Made by a program: the position numbers and the translations under genes. From positions 541,468 to 605,467 of the forward strand of contig NZ_VEVQ02000001.1 in assembly GCF_006491595.2 (NCBI RefSeq): DNA of 64,000 nucleotides, read 5' to 3'. This DNA comes from Flavobacterium jejuense (lineage in GTDB: Bacteria; Bacteroidota; Bacteroidia; Flavobacteriales; Flavobacteriaceae). The notes under the pieces were generated by a model that ran no database searches, was not told the origin of the DNA, and saw only the letters and a program-made list of their open reading frames with translations. Positions within the stretch are counted from its first letter, which is position 1. Every line of letters starts with the position of its first letter. Of this stretch, positions 44,401-54,680 are shown in pieces.

Positions 44401-45221
44401 GTTTCAACCACAGGCAAGGAATTTACTTCATGCCATACTAATCCTTTTATAGGATGAAAATAACGATAGATGCAATTTAGGGGAACTAATTTTGTTTTTG
44501 TTTCAGTAATATTATCTATAACAAATTGTAAATCTTCTGGATGTATTAAATTAAAAATTTTATCTGTATTATTTTTAATTTCTTCAAAAGTAAAACCATA
44601 AATATCTCCAATGGCTTCACTCGCATAAGGATAACTTAAAGAGCCATCTTTATTTTGCCGCATAGAATAAATTAAACCAGGGGAAGTAGCGGCTATTTTA
44701 TCAAATTTTTCTTTTTCTTCAGTTATGATTTCAAAAATCTTTTTTCTTTCTGTGATGTCTCTTAAAGTAACTATAATACCATTTATATTAGCATCTTCAA
44801 TACGATTATTTACAATTCCCTCAAGCCAAATATAGCTACCATTTTCATGTTTTACCTGTAGTGTAATAGGAAGAGGTATTTTAGGTTGAGCCAATGTACT
44901 TTGAATCATATCAGTAACATAAGACAAATATTCAGGGTGAATAAATTCTATAAGTGGTTTTTGAGAGTGTACTTCGTCTATCCATCCAGTAATGATAGCA
45001 GCTGATCTACTTCGGTAGATAGTATTTAGATTTTCATCCATTAAAATAACTATACTATCATTATAATCTAGTAATGCATGATAAATATTTTTATAAGTAT
45101 CATTTTCTTTTTCATTGAAACCATTTTGCGCTTTTTTACGATCAAGGAGTGTTTTAATTTGTGCCTCCTGTTCTTTTGTTTTTTTTAGTAGCGCTTCATA
45201 CTCTCTTTCTATGTCTCTCAT
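41475..45221 (-). CDS. Large cytosolic PAS/GAF hybrid sensor histidine kinase
   Basis: 1248 residues without membrane helices. Order: coiled coil (1-35); PAS (~40-160, with [11 protein letters not shown]); PAS (~170-290); GAF-like (~300-445, with [20 protein letters not shown] at its start and VGIFCFYA); three further PAS domains (~465-595, ~605-725, ~740-860, each followed by DITERK or similar); His[22 protein letters not shown] (~880); HATPase with NLLSNALKF and GTGLGLTI (~990-1100); receiver LIVEDNKVN (~1132) with phospho-acceptor Asp in ILMDVQMPN (~1180). No output domain, so it passes phosphate to a separate regulator or acts as phosphorelay start. The stimulus is unknown. It is divergent from the second RlaP-like gene. 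Confidence 0.88.
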   Translation of the reverse strand: MRDIEREYEALLKKTKEQEAQIKTLLDRKKAQNGFNEKENDTYKNIYHALLDYNDSIVILMDENLNTIYRSRSAAIITGWIDEVHSQKPLIEFIHPEYLSYVTDMIQSTLAQPKIPLPITLQVKHENGSYIWLEGIVNNRIEDANINGIIVTLRDITERKKIFEIITEEKEKFDKIAATSPGLIYSMRQNKDGSLSYPYASEAIGDIYGFTFEEIKNNTDKIFNLIHPEDLQFVIDNITETKTKLVPLNCIYRYFHPIKGLVWHEVNSLPVVETEGTVICHGIASDITDRILAKQKIVKANRLYHFISQMNQMIVRTKEEKTLFQEACSIAVNIGKFQMVWIGMLDEITQKIKPIVIEGKDNGYVNTVRELLINDFNNAFDSRCKTLQTEKYVVVNDIANDDIMDSWKEEALKRDFLSLMILPIKKFGKPVGIFCFYASEKDFFDDEEIALLEEATLDVSFALDVFEKEKLRKKALKDMTESENRYHILTEISPVGIFRTDADGYTTYVNPRWSEITGMPYEKALGNGWLDAVHEEDKDSLHKGWENATEQQDLSLSEYRFIRPDGSIVWVMGHAMPERNDNNEVVGYVGTTTNITERKQVEEELKKSYEKLEAIIDAIPDLLIEVDKEGRIYNYHSHKENLLSHSTTAIIGKTFSEVLPEAAAQCFSLAMDEVVLKGFSTGKKYALELSNSKRWFELSIAPMEKSKNNENHFICLSRDITIAKQSELELQKSKERYRDILDNLDAGIVVQNVNGSILLNNLKASELLEINKGNSNVAPNWIFLNEDSTMMSKDKYPINQILNGNKPIKNLILGIAKQKSEKTSWLLFNAFSVKDSKGKITEIVSSFIDITERKLMEFEILKEKERAETANKAKTDFLANMSHEIRTPLNGIIGFSHLLMESNLEKTHYQYMSTINESASSLLKIVNDILDFSKIESGKFELDIAEVDLFELTQQVVDLFQYQAHQKKLNLVFNKDKNVPKYILADAVRLKQILMNLLSNALKFTEFGEIQLNITEIESTKKESVIHFSVNDTGIGIKMDNNEKIFDSFVQEDNSTSRKFGGTGLGLTISKQLLSLMDSKLELKSKYGEGSKFFFTIKAKKVKNSNPIRIKENIQDIPVNETKFLKKHTLLIVEDNKVNMLLTKTLIQKINPNISIFEAYDGLEAIELFKNESIDLILMDVQMPNKNGYEATTEIRQLQIGKNTPIIAITAGILAHERDKCFEAGMNDYLSKPIIKTDLKQVLEKWLT

Positions 45222-45532
45222 GCTATTCTCTTATTATTCTAAGTAACCTATGTAAAACAGTAACTTTTTTTTAAAGTTGTTAGTAACTTACGATAATCAT
45301 TTAAAAATACTCTTTTTTTAATTTAGTTATCGTTTTAATTCTCATAAAATTGCAAATATTCTTTTTTAGTAGTAAAAATCGTAATTCACAGCGCGATTTT
45401 AACAACAACAAAAATGATACCATGTATTCTTAACAACAACAACAACAACAATATTTACCTATCCATATAAAATGAGTATTTTTACTTCCTTAAATTTACT
45501 GGTTTTTTAAATTTTTCCAATAGTAATTACTA
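45222..45532. other. Divergent intergenic region with AAC microsatellite
   Basis: AAC repeats occur at ~45402-45411 and as a run of six units at 45432-45453. TATTCTTAAC and GATACCATG are nearby but I find no clear TAnnTTTG element. No ORF or structured RNA supported. Confidence 0.5.
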
Positions 45533-46591
45533 ATGACCATACAAGACTTAAAATCTAAAAACTGTATTCTTTTTGAAGTTATTTCAGGAAGTAAATCCTT
45601 TGGATTAAATACACCTACATCAGATACCGATATTAAAGGGGTTTACTATTTACCTAAAGACCAATATTATGGTTTAGAATACATTCCACAAATTAGCAAT
45701 GAAACTAATGATGAAGTATATTATGAGTTAGGACGTTTTGTTGAGTTATTACTAAAAAACAACCCAAACATCTTAGAAATTCTAGCTACACCAGATGATT
45801 GTATTCTGTATAAGCATCCATTAATGGAGAAATTAGAATTAAATGATTTTCTGTCGAAATTATGTAAAGATAGTTTTGCTGGTTATGCCATGACACAAAT
45901 AAAAAAAGCGAGAGGTTTAAAAAAGAAAATTGTAAATCCAATGGCTAAAGAGCGTAAAAGCTTATTATATTTTTGTTCTATTTTAAAAGGGTATAATAGT
46001 GTATCATTATTAGATTGGTTAAACCAAAATAAGTTAAAACAAGAGCAATGCGGTTTAATTAATGTACCAAATGCTAAAGGAATTTATGCTTTATTTTATG
46101 ATATAAATAAAACATTAGGATATAAAGGAGTAATTAAAAATGAAGAATCAAATGAAGTGTCTTTATCCTCAATTCCTATTGGTGAACATGAAATGGCTTA
46201 TTTGTCTTGTAATTTAGAAGGGTATTCTAAATATTGTAAAGAATATCATGAATATTGGAATTGGATGGAAAAACGTAATGAAGAACGTTACAACACCAAT
46301 CAAAAACATGGTAAAGATTACGATTCTAAAAACATGATGCACACCATACGATTGTTACAATCGGCAGCACAAATTCTTTCAACTGGTACTTTGACCATTA
46401 AAGTGACAAATAGAGAAGAATTATTAGCTATTAAAGCAGGTGAGATGGAATACGATGACTTGCTTCAAAAAGCAGATGATTTAATAACTTCAATTGAAGA
46501 TTTATATGAAACAACTGTTTTACCAGAAAAACCGAATATTGAAAAAGCTCTGAAAACATTAATTTCTATTCGGAAAAAATTATATTCTTAA
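45533..46591 (+). CDS. Second RlaP-family nucleotidyltransferase
   Basis: 352 residues. Active-site region ISGSKSFGLNTPTSDTDIKG (~19-38) has the GS motif and the D-x-D pair of the DNA polymerase beta superfamily; then a GRFVELLLKNNPNILEILAT block and a long helical C-terminal half with GHxYDSKNMMHTIRLLQSA-like sequence (KHGKDYDSKNMMHTIRLL, ~262), as in other RlaP/YcgL proteins. It is only distantly similar to the family member at 20478 and lies 24 kb from the RNA-repair locus without a repair box, so it may belong to a different pathway. It is a single gene, 115 nt before the hybrid regulator. Confidence 0.8.
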   Translation: MTIQDLKSKNCILFEVISGSKSFGLNTPTSDTDIKGVYYLPKDQYYGLEYIPQISNETNDEVYYELGRFVELLLKNNPNILEILATPDDCILYKHPLMEKLELNDFLSKLCKDSFAGYAMTQIKKARGLKKKIVNPMAKERKSLLYFCSILKGYNSVSLLDWLNQNKLKQEQCGLINVPNAKGIYALFYDINKTLGYKGVIKNEESNEVSLSSIPIGEHEMAYLSCNLEGYSKYCKEYHEYWNWMEKRNEERYNTNQKHGKDYDSKNMMHTIRLLQSAAQILSTGTLTIKVTNREELLAIKAGEMEYDDLLQKADDLITSIEDLYETTVLPEKPNIEKALKTLISIRKKLYS

Positions 46592-46706
46592 CTTTTTTAT
46601 AAAGAAATAGTTAATTTTAAACCTGTATTTTATTTATTTATTAAAAAGTTAACTTAAAATTTGTTTTAAGTTAATTATAGATATTTTTGTGTTTTAATCT
46701 TTAACT

Positions 46707-49700
46707 ATGCCTATTAAAAAGCTTTTCTATATCTTCTTTTGTATGCATTTTTATACATACAGTCAAAACATTAGACACCTTTCTGTGGAAGAAGGGTTGC
46801 CACAGTCATTTGTGTCAGGTATTGCCCAAGACAAAGAAGGTTTTATTTGGGTGGCAACACATAATGGTCTGGCAAGATATGATGGTCATCAATTTAAAAA
46901 CTTTCAACATCATTCTAAAAATTCGTTTTCACTTTCAACAAATTTTATTTCTCAGGCTTATTTAGGGCATAAAGACCTATTTTGGTTACGATATGATAAC
47001 GGAAGTATAGAAGGTTTTAACATGCAAACACAAGAGGTACAGCATGTTGTTTCAAAAGATTTCTTAGATAAAAACGAATTAGTAATTTCAAGAAGAGGTT
47101 GGTTAGTAGCAGCTAATAATCTCTTTTGGTTTATTGGTCAGAATGGTCAAGTAAATCATTTTGGTTTATCTCCTAGTAATAAGAAAAATAAGAGTAATCG
47201 GTATCATTTTAAAAATGATACTATCCGTTCTATTTTTGAAGATAAGAATCAATTTATTTGGGTATTAAGTGACCAGGCAATAAGTAAATTCATAGCAAAA
47301 GAAAATAGGTTTAAGCAGTATAAATTACCTTACAAAATGAGTTTTGATACCAAATTTGATTTTGGTGAAGAAATTCCAGTTATTATTGAACGGTCTAATG
47401 GAGAATTAATGTGGTTAGATCGTAATTATTTATATTTTTTTAATCCTTTAAAAAAAACATTTCGAAAACTACAATTACCAGAAGTAGCTACATTTAATGG
47501 AAAGTTTTTAGCATTAGCTATTGATGGTAAAGAATATTTTCAAATTAATGAAACCATTTATTCTTATAGTTCTAATTTAGGAATAGAAAAAAAAATAAAA
47601 ACACATGTTAAAAATAATAGAGATACGCAGGCTTTTTTAATTGATAATTCAGGACTTATTTGGTTGGCAGCTAATACCGATGGATTATATCAAGTTGATC
47701 TAACTTCAAATTTTGAAGCGTTTAAATACAATACTGATTTTGCGGTTGATTTACTGGAAAGAGAATTTAAAATTTCTTTTTTTGACTTTTTTAATCTTAG
47801 TGAAACCCAATCTGGACATCTACCACCAGCCTATAATTTAAGATCTTTTAACGATAAACAAAATCAAAAAATATGGATAGCTCTTAATAGAACTGTTTGT
47901 TATTTTGATTATAATAGTCAACAATTAAAAAAAATACCTCTTTTGCCTAATAATGGTTCAAATAATTTTGTTCCAATAAAGGGAATTGCGTTATTAGAAA
48001 ACGGAAACCCAATTGTTATAGATCATAAAAATGATATATACTGTTATAATTTACAAACAAGTTCATGGCATATAGAATTTACAGAAAATCAAATAAAACA
48101 AGTACTTGGTCATGCTATAAACCCAACAGGCTTATTATTCGATATTAATAAAATATGGATTACTTCAGAATATTCTGGACTTATTTGTATTGAAAAGGAT
48201 AAAAGCAAAATTAATAAAATCAACGTAAGTAGTAATGAGTTAAATGGAGCTGAGAATAAAATTTATGGCATCGTTCCAGATTTAAATAAAGATACTATTT
48301 TTTGGTTGGCAAGCTCTCAAGGGTTAGTCTATTTTAATAAAAAAACATTAAAAAGTACTCTTATTCCCATTACAAGAGAATTACAAAATAGCATAATTTA
48401 TTCCATTTTTATGGATAATTCTGGATATTTATGGTTGGGTACTAATAAAGGTTTGTGTAGATTTGATACTGTATCATATTTAAATAGAACCTTTACTAAA
48501 CAACATGGCTTAGCGTGTTTGGAATTCAATAGATTTCACCAACTTATTTTACCCAATGGAAAAGTGGCCTTTGGAGGTCTTGAAAACGGTGTAATATTTG
48601 AACCTTTATCCATAAAAGAAGACACTTATAATCCTAATATTGCTATAACGGACTTAAAAATTAATAATATTCCATATAAAAATAATGAAATTGCTAATAT
48701 TAATTTATTAGACACTATAAATCTTCCTTACAATCAGAATTCGCTAACGATTGAATTCGCAGCACTACAGTTTACACAACCAGAAGATATAGTATATAGA
48801 TATAGATTGAAAGGATACGATACCGATTGGATAGTTTCCGATAATAAAAGAGAAGCTATTTATACCAAGGTGCCTTCAGGAAATTACCGCTTTGAATTGA
48901 ATGCTACAAATACTTCAGGGGTTTGGAGTTCCATTAAAAAGGAATTGGTAATAAATATAACACCACCATGGTGGAAAACTTTTTGGGCAATAACTCTATA
49001 CATACTATTTATAATTCTATTGTTAATTTTATTTATCAACTATAGGATAAATGAGGGAATTATGAAAAGTGAAATAGTTCTTAAAGAAAAAGAAACTCAG
49101 CAATTAAAAGAGCTAGATGAAATGAAAAACCGTTTCTTTTCAAATATTAGCCATGAACTTCGCACACCTATTACTTTAATAATGGGACCTACAGAACAAC
49201 TCTTAAAGGTTAAAGAGGAAGAAAAACAAAAACATCTTCTATCAATAATTGAGAAAAATGCAAATAGTCTATTAAACCTTACCAATCAATTATTAGATAT
49301 TGCCAAATTAGAAGCAGGAGCTCTAAAACCTTATATGGTTTGGGAAGATATTATAGCATTACTGAAGCAGCTAATTACTGTTTTTAATGTTGAAGCTCAA
49401 TCAAAAAAATGCGAAATTATTTTTGAAGGACCAACAGTAGCAACTTATTATTATGCTCCAGATTTAATGGAAAGGATAATGTATAATTTACTTTCTAATG
49501 CAATTAAATTCAGTAATAATGGAGGTAAGATTATAGTGACTTTTAAAGAACTATCCAATGGAGTTACAATTGAAGTAAAGGATAGAGGTAGAGGAATAGC
49601 AAGTAATGAAATAGAAAATATTTTTAATAGATTTTATCATTTAGATACCAATAAAAAAGAAGTAGGAAACGGCATTGGACTATCATTAGTGAAAGAAATT

Positions 49701-50639
49701 GTAACATTACTTAATGGAACTATAAAGGTAGAAAGTTCTATTGAAGAGAATAACCATGGTACTACATTCATAATTTTTCTACCTTTTGAAAAAGCTGCAC
49801 ATGAAACAATATTTGAAGTTACGAATAAAGAAGAAGAACTCGATGCTGTCAATAAAGTCAGTCCAAAACCAGTAATCCTATTAGTAGAAGACAATAGAGA
49901 ATTAGCCGATTTTATTACTTCTAATCTTATTCCATATTACACCGTTTTTTGTGCAGAAGATGGTCAAAAAGGAATTGATCTAGCCATTGAAATAATGCCA
50001 GATTTAATAATAAGTGATGTCTTAATGAAAAAAAAGAGCGGATTTGAATTATGTAAACATCTTAAAAAAGATATTAATACAAATCATATTTCTATTATTT
50101 TATTAACTGCAAAATTTGATATGGAAAGTAAATTAGAAGGATTGTCTTGTGGAGCAGACGATTACATAAGTAAACCATTTAATATAACGGAATTATTATT
50201 ACGAATAGAAAATAGACTTGAACAACAGAAGAAACAAAGAAATTTTTTATATCGCAATTTAAAATTATTGCCAAGTGAAACAGAAAGTGACTTAATACCA
50301 AGTGAAAATGACTTCTTTGTACAAATCTATAGTATTATAGATAGTAGATTAGAAGATGAAAATTTTAACGTTGAAGAATTAGCAAATGCTTTAAACATGA
50401 GTAGAACTAGTTTACATAGAAAAATTAAAGTTTTAACCAACTTGTCTAGTGGCGAAATCATAAAACTGTATCGTCTTAAAAAGGCAGTTTCCTTTTTATC
50501 TCAAAAATTTACAATATCTGAGGTTGCATACAAAACAGGTTTTGGTAGCCCATCTTATTTTACAAAATGCTTCAAAGAAGTTTATGACTGTACTCCAACA
50601 GACTATATTCAAAAAAATGATCCTCCAAAATTTTTATAA
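46707..50639 (+). CDS. Hybrid two-component system protein (HTCS)
   Basis: 1310 residues. Signal peptide (FYIFFCMHFYTYSQ), a periplasmic two-component propeller (~22-610; DKEGFIWVATHNGLARYDG and DNSGYLWLGTNKGLCRFD are typical blades), a YYY domain (~690-745; YRYRLKGYDTDW), a membrane helix (~757-778), HisKA RFFSNISHELRTPITLIMG (~808), HATPase with GIGLSLVKEIV (~990), receiver ILLVEDNRE (~1055) with Asp in IISDVLMKK (~1099) and an AraC-type HTH (~1205-1305; YFTKCFKEVYDCTPTDYI). The full HTCS order is intact. The gene precedes two secreted proteins and a direct repeat that may be its binding site, suggesting local control of glycan-related genes. Confidence 0.92.
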   Translation: MPIKKLFYIFFCMHFYTYSQNIRHLSVEEGLPQSFVSGIAQDKEGFIWVATHNGLARYDGHQFKNFQHHSKNSFSLSTNFISQAYLGHKDLFWLRYDNGSIEGFNMQTQEVQHVVSKDFLDKNELVISRRGWLVAANNLFWFIGQNGQVNHFGLSPSNKKNKSNRYHFKNDTIRSIFEDKNQFIWVLSDQAISKFIAKENRFKQYKLPYKMSFDTKFDFGEEIPVIIERSNGELMWLDRNYLYFFNPLKKTFRKLQLPEVATFNGKFLALAIDGKEYFQINETIYSYSSNLGIEKKIKTHVKNNRDTQAFLIDNSGLIWLAANTDGLYQVDLTSNFEAFKYNTDFAVDLLEREFKISFFDFFNLSETQSGHLPPAYNLRSFNDKQNQKIWIALNRTVCYFDYNSQQLKKIPLLPNNGSNNFVPIKGIALLENGNPIVIDHKNDIYCYNLQTSSWHIEFTENQIKQVLGHAINPTGLLFDINKIWITSEYSGLICIEKDKSKINKINVSSNELNGAENKIYGIVPDLNKDTIFWLASSQGLVYFNKKTLKSTLIPITRELQNSIIYSIFMDNSGYLWLGTNKGLCRFDTVSYLNRTFTKQHGLACLEFNRFHQLILPNGKVAFGGLENGVIFEPLSIKEDTYNPNIAITDLKINNIPYKNNEIANINLLDTINLPYNQNSLTIEFAALQFTQPEDIVYRYRLKGYDTDWIVSDNKREAIYTKVPSGNYRFELNATNTSGVWSSIKKELVINITPPWWKTFWAITLYILFIILLLILFINYRINEGIMKSEIVLKEKETQQLKELDEMKNRFFSNISHELRTPITLIMGPTEQLLKVKEEEKQKHLLSIIEKNANSLLNLTNQLLDIAKLEAGALKPYMVWEDIIALLKQLITVFNVEAQSKKCEIIFEGPTVATYYYAPDLMERIMYNLLSNAIKFSNNGGKIIVTFKELSNGVTIEVKDRGRGIASNEIENIFNRFYHLDTNKKEVGNGIGLSLVKEIVTLLNGTIKVESSIEENNHGTTFIIFLPFEKAAHETIFEVTNKEEELDAVNKVSPKPVILLVEDNRELADFITSNLIPYYTVFCAEDGQKGIDLAIEIMPDLIISDVLMKKKSGFELCKHLKKDINTNHISIILLTAKFDMESKLEGLSCGADDYISKPFNITELLLRIENRLEQQKKQRNFLYRNLKLLPSETESDLIPSENDFFVQIYSIIDSRLEDENFNVEELANALNMSRTSLHRKIKVLTNLSSGEIIKLYRLKKAVSFLSQKFTISEVAYKTGFGSPSYFTKCFKEVYDCTPTDYIQKNDPPKFL

Positions 50640-50693
50640 GGTAAAAAGAGAACAATGATTTTTTAATATATTAAAAATCAGTACTTTGTATTC

Positions 50694-50734
50694 TTTTGAA
50701 ACAAAATTGATAGTTTTTGAAACAAAACTGATAG
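50694..50734 (+). promoter_or_regulatory. Two-copy 20-bp direct repeat, probable HTCS binding site
   Basis: TTTTGAAACAAAATTGATAG (50694-50713) and TTTTGAAACAAAACTGATAG (50715-50734) differ in one base and are spaced 21 bp, two helical turns, so a dimer could bind one DNA face. It lies 55 nt after the HTCS gene and 95 nt before the PNGase F-like gene. HTCS proteins are known to bind direct repeats in front of their target genes. Confidence 0.6.
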
Positions 50735-50828
50735 TGATACCTATAAATTTAAAATAAGTTTACACTATAATAATTAATTAACTATTTGTTAATCATTTTT
50801 TTTGTTTTTTTAACTATAATTTTAAACT

Positions 50829-52241
50829 ATGAATAAAACTACTTTTTATGCTAAATGTTACTTTAATAATATAAAAACAACCATAGCTTTTCGTTTTTTA
50901 TCGTTATTTTCTATACTATTATTTTCGACTTATAGCAATGCTCAATCTTATCCTTATACTTTTAATGTTTTTAATGAAGTATTGTTTTATGATGGTTATG
51001 CAACGACTGTTAGTGACCCAGTACCAAGTGGTATACTAAGACTTAATAATGCATGTTACACAAGAAAATTAACAGATGTAGAATTATCAAATTTTGGAAA
51101 CAAACTCACTATGAACTTAACAATAAAAGCTTCATGTGATAATTATGATCGTATAGGTAATGTCAATTTAGCCTTTGTTCCTAAAAATTCAGTTACATAT
51201 TCTTATAATGATGTGGAACGTATTGAAATAGGGAGATACATTACTCCTTTTATGGACAAAAATGTACAACCAGATGAAGTTCCTTATACTTTTACTATAG
51301 ATAATGTAGCACAGATATTTAAAAATCAACAGTTATTAACACAATATGATATTTGGGTAGAATTAGAATTATTTGGAGTTCCTTATGCTGCGAACCAACA
51401 AATTGCTGGTTGCAGCGGAAGGAACGATGTCTTTTTTGGAACTCTCGATTTGGTTACTGATTTTGACTCAAACCTTACTTATGGTACAAATTTTTTGCTT
51501 CCAATGTCATTTAAATACCTATTAAGAAATTATACCATTAATGGAACTGATGTACTCGGACAAACAACTAAATCAATTACTTTTACTCTTAATGAAGATG
51601 TTCAAAATGCTCAATTGCATCTTATTACATCAAATCATGGTGCAAATTCTGGTGGAGAAGAATATGTGAGGAGAACACATTATATTAATTTTGATAATGC
51701 AAATGTATTAACTTATACACCAGGAGGTGTTTCATGTGTGCCATATAGAATTTATAATACACAATTAAATTGTATTTATTATAACTGTTCAACTGGTCAG
51801 CCACTTCCAAATACAAATGCAGCTTGGAGTTGGAATAACTGGTGTCCTGGAAATAAAATACCTACACGTATAATTAACTTAGGTGATCTTGCTCAAGGAA
51901 CTCATACTTTTAATATAAATGTTCCGACTGCAGTATTTAATGGTGGTCAAGGCGAATTCCCAATGTCAGTATATTTACAAGGAGAAACCCAAACTTTATC
52001 ATCAAATAGTTTTGCAAAAACGACCATTAGTTTGTCACCAAACCCAGTTAAAGACATTTTAACTATAAATACTAAAGATGCGGAAGTGATTGCTGTTACA
52101 GTGTTTTCCGTTACCGGGAAAAAAATACTTGAGAGCACTTCTAAATCAGTAGATTTTTCGTCTTTACAACTAGGATTATACTTAGTGAAAATACAATTAA
52201 GTAATTCAGAAACGATTACGAAAAAAGTAATTAAAAACTGA
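50829..52241 (+). CDS. Secreted PNGase F-like peptide:N-glycosidase with T9SS sorting domain
   Basis: 470 residues. Signal peptide (FLSLFSILLFSTYSNAQ, after a longer N-terminal leader). The C-terminal PNGase F-like half (~200-385) has HLITSNHGANSGGEEYVRR, IYNTQLNCIYYN and WSWNNWCPGNKIPTRI, the last a hallmark of Flavobacterium meningosepticum PNGase F; these sit on two eight-stranded beta sandwiches. PNGase F removes N-glycans from Asn of glycoproteins. The last ~75 residues (ISLSPNPVKDILTINT...VKIQLSNSETITKKVIKN) are a T9SS sorting domain, so it acts outside the cell. Gene position after the HTCS suggests regulation by it. I did not place the individual catalytic residues. Confidence 0.8.
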   Translation: MNKTTFYAKCYFNNIKTTIAFRFLSLFSILLFSTYSNAQSYPYTFNVFNEVLFYDGYATTVSDPVPSGILRLNNACYTRKLTDVELSNFGNKLTMNLTIKASCDNYDRIGNVNLAFVPKNSVTYSYNDVERIEIGRYITPFMDKNVQPDEVPYTFTIDNVAQIFKNQQLLTQYDIWVELELFGVPYAANQQIAGCSGRNDVFFGTLDLVTDFDSNLTYGTNFLLPMSFKYLLRNYTINGTDVLGQTTKSITFTLNEDVQNAQLHLITSNHGANSGGEEYVRRTHYINFDNANVLTYTPGGVSCVPYRIYNTQLNCIYYNCSTGQPLPNTNAAWSWNNWCPGNKIPTRIINLGDLAQGTHTFNINVPTAVFNGGQGEFPMSVYLQGETQTLSSNSFAKTTISLSPNPVKDILTINTKDAEVIAVTVFSVTGKKILESTSKSVDFSSLQLGLYLVKIQLSNSETITKKVIKN

Positions 52242-52248
52242 ATATAAA

Positions 52249-53265
52249 ATGATGAAAATAAAACTACTTACTATTAAAAGAAGAGACAGATTTATGCTAT
52301 CTAAAATAGCTCTTATTGTCTGTTTTTCAACAATTAGTGCACAAAATTATACATCATTAACTGTCACTTCTGGATTTAATCAAGATATAATAGCTAATGG
52401 AACAGGAGATTCCTCTCTGTCTACTACTATGGGTTTAGACCAAGCTAATACAAGAGCCTTAGTATCTCTTGACTTTCAAATTTTTGCATCAAGTGCAACA
52501 CCAACATATGGTCTTCCTGTAAATGGTTTAATTAATAGTGCTGTAACTACAGGTTTAACTTTTCAATTAGCCGATTATAATTCAAATAATGCTTTATTTT
52601 TAACTCCTACTTATGTAAATAATGGAGCGCCTAACACAGGAACGTTAAGTGTAAACGCACAAAATATATCAGATATTTATATACTAGCTGCAGCTGCTGG
52701 TGGTGGAGAACAAAATTTGCCTTTTACAGCTACCTTAAACTTTAGCGATAACAGTACTCAAACAGCTGTTTTATCAGTTAGTGATTGGTATAGTGGTACA
52801 AATTATGCAATTCAAGGAATAGGACGTATTAATACTTCAAATAATAATTTAGAAGGTGATAATGCTAATCCGAGACTTTATGAAATTTCTTTAGCTTTAG
52901 ATAGCAATAACCAAAGTAAAACATTAACAGGTATCTCTTTTTTATTTGAAGGTAATGATTCAGCACAATGGGCAAGTCAAATACGTATGTCTGTTTTAGG
53001 AATTAGTGTAAAAACTGCCACTTTACAAGCTGAGGATTTCAATTTAGAAACCTTAACAATATATCCTAATCCTACTTCTGAAAAATTAATAATTAATTCA
53101 ACTAAAACTATTAAAGAAGTTAAAATTTACAATGAGGTTGGTCAAGAAGTAGTAACAGCAAATAGTAATGAAATCAATATAAGCACTATAGCTTCAGGTT
53201 ATTACAATATAAGTGTGAAATTAGAAAATGACAAAATTGTTTTTTCTAAATTTTACAAAAAATAA
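52249..53265 (+). CDS. Secreted T9SS protein, unknown substrate
   Basis: 338 residues; the signal peptide is likely from an internal Met (MLSKIALIVCFSTISAQ, residue ~15). The body (~35-265) is an asparagine/serine-rich beta-sandwich (with SLTVTSGFNQDIIANGTGD, ATLNFSDNSTQTAVLSVSDW). The C-terminal ~75 residues (LTIYPNPTSEKLIINS...FSKFYKK) form a T9SS sorting domain. It starts seven nt after the PNGase F-like gene, so the two are co-transcribed. A carbohydrate-binding or glycoprotein-processing role is suggested only by context. A strong terminator follows at 53393. Confidence 0.72.
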   Translation: MMKIKLLTIKRRDRFMLSKIALIVCFSTISAQNYTSLTVTSGFNQDIIANGTGDSSLSTTMGLDQANTRALVSLDFQIFASSATPTYGLPVNGLINSAVTTGLTFQLADYNSNNALFLTPTYVNNGAPNTGTLSVNAQNISDIYILAAAAGGGEQNLPFTATLNFSDNSTQTAVLSVSDWYSGTNYAIQGIGRINTSNNNLEGDNANPRLYEISLALDSNNQSKTLTGISFLFEGNDSAQWASQIRMSVLGISVKTATLQAEDFNLETLTIYPNPTSEKLIINSTKTIKEVKIYNEVGQEVVTANSNEINISTIASGYYNISVKLENDKIVFSKFYKK

Positions 53266-53392
53266 ATCATAATATATCATAAACAAATCCTACTAACTAT
53301 CTATTTTTTATTATGATTTTTTTAAATTACTACTATTAAACAATTAAAGCAATACAACAACTCTTATTAATTAATTTTTTTTTGTAGTAGAG

Positions 53393-53425
53393 CACCTTTT
53401 TCTTATTGAAAAAGGTGTTTTTTTT
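53393..53425 (+). terminator. Rho-independent terminator of the PNGase F-like operon
   Basis: CACCTTTTTC (53393-53402) / GAAAAAGGTG (53408-53417) with a loop of five nt followed by nine T residues. It lies 128 nt after the 52249 gene. Confidence 0.85.
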
Positions 53426-53529
53426 AGGATTAACTAGCATAGTATTTAGAATCATAACCTTAAGATTACATCTTCTAAATAATCAGTTAATGATGGTTTA
53501 TTTTCTTTGTTTGAAACAAATAAACTATC

Positions 53530-54573
53530 ATGAAAAACCAGTATTTTTTTACAACAAGAACTTTTATGTTCTCTATTTTAGCAGCTATTATGCTAGTATT
53601 TGCAAACAGTTGTTCTACATCAGATTTAGAAGAAGAAATTACGATTTCAAAAGAGGAATCCAAAAATGTTACACAAAGAGCTATAACTAGCTTTTATGAC
53701 GATTTAGTATTGCGTTGGGCACCAGTTCATCATCAAGACGTGGACAATTCAGGTTGCGGTTCTATGAATGGAAGAGGTGATTATATCACAGCGATTAATT
53801 TTGATAACGATTGGGTATCCACTAATAATTGGAACAATATAGAGCCAAGTAGAGGTTTTACTCCAACAGCACATTGCTATTATTCAGTGGTTGAAACAAG
53901 CACACATTATTTCATTTTATATGCTTTTTATCATCCAAGAGATTGGGCAAATGTGTGTTTCTTTGGTATTGATTATCACGAAAATGATTTGGAAGGTCAG
54001 TTGACCATTGTTAAAAAATCTTCAGCAAACAATGGTTATGGAGAATTTCAAGGTATGGTTACTGTTGCACATTCCGATTTTTATTCTTTCACACCATCTG
54101 GAAGTCCATTACAAGGAAATAATGAAAATATAGATGGAACTGTCTCTTATGAAAACTATAATAATGAACAACATCCTGTAACAGCTCAAGAATCTAAAGG
54201 ACACGGTTTAAAAGCTTGGCCTTCTTACAGTATCATTGGAGACGGAATAAAATATTACCCAAGTTTGAGTATAGCAGAAGCACCAGCAAACAATGATGAT
54301 AGAAATGTAAAATACAAATTAGTTAATATTTTTGAAGCTAATGGTTTTTGGGCAAGACGATTTAATACTGCCTTTTTAAGTAATACCAAATCATTTCCCT
54401 CAACAAAGGGCTCAGGAAGTGCTAACACACCTTGGAATTGGGATGATGGTAATGATAATCCAGCTGCAGGAGAACTAGCTACAGATCCAGCTAAATTAGT
54501 AGAGGATTATTTTAAAAATTTAGGTAGTTTTAGTAGAACTTACCTATTAAACCCTTATCAAAATATAAATTAG
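53530..54573 (+). CDS. Vps62-like lipoprotein
   Basis: 347 residues with a lipoprotein signal (FSILAAIMLVFANSCSTSDL; lipobox ANSC, Cys28). The body, starting LVLRWAPVHHQDVDNSGCG, has the W-A-P-x-H motif and the following DYITAINFDNDW, HYFILYAFYHPRDWAN and GHGLKAWPS segments of the Vps62-related family (PF06101-like), found in fungi, plants and some bacteria; its biochemical function is not known. Probably surface-exposed. A TTTGAAACAAATAAAC segment near 53509 weakly recalls the HTCS repeat at 50694, so co-regulation is possible but not shown. Confidence 0.75.
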   Translation: MKNQYFFTTRTFMFSILAAIMLVFANSCSTSDLEEEITISKEESKNVTQRAITSFYDDLVLRWAPVHHQDVDNSGCGSMNGRGDYITAINFDNDWVSTNNWNNIEPSRGFTPTAHCYYSVVETSTHYFILYAFYHPRDWANVCFFGIDYHENDLEGQLTIVKKSSANNGYGEFQGMVTVAHSDFYSFTPSGSPLQGNNENIDGTVSYENYNNEQHPVTAQESKGHGLKAWPSYSIIGDGIKYYPSLSIAEAPANNDDRNVKYKLVNIFEANGFWARRFNTAFLSNTKSFPSTKGSGSANTPWNWDDGNDNPAAGELATDPAKLVEDYFKNLGSFSRTYLLNPYQNIN

Positions 54574-54628
54574 GTTTTTAAAGTAATTTTTTATCTAAAA
54601 AAAGAAATAATAACAATTAGTATAATCA

Positions 54629-54658
54629 AAAAACCTAGGATATTTAGCCTAGGTTTTT
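54629..54658. terminator. Bidirectional terminator
   Basis: AAAAACCTAGG (54629-54639) / CCTAGGTTTTT (54648-54658), eight-nt loop, between the Vps62-like gene and the convergent small peptide gene. A- and T-tracts on both sides allow function in both directions. Confidence 0.85.
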
Positions 54659-54680
54659 CGTTTTAAAAAGAGAAATCTTT

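Noticed and set aside
53406..53690. 94-residue ORF on the plus strand
   Set aside because: It begins inside the terminator at 53393-53425 and overlaps the start of the Vps62-like lipoprotein gene in another frame; no motif or conserved look.
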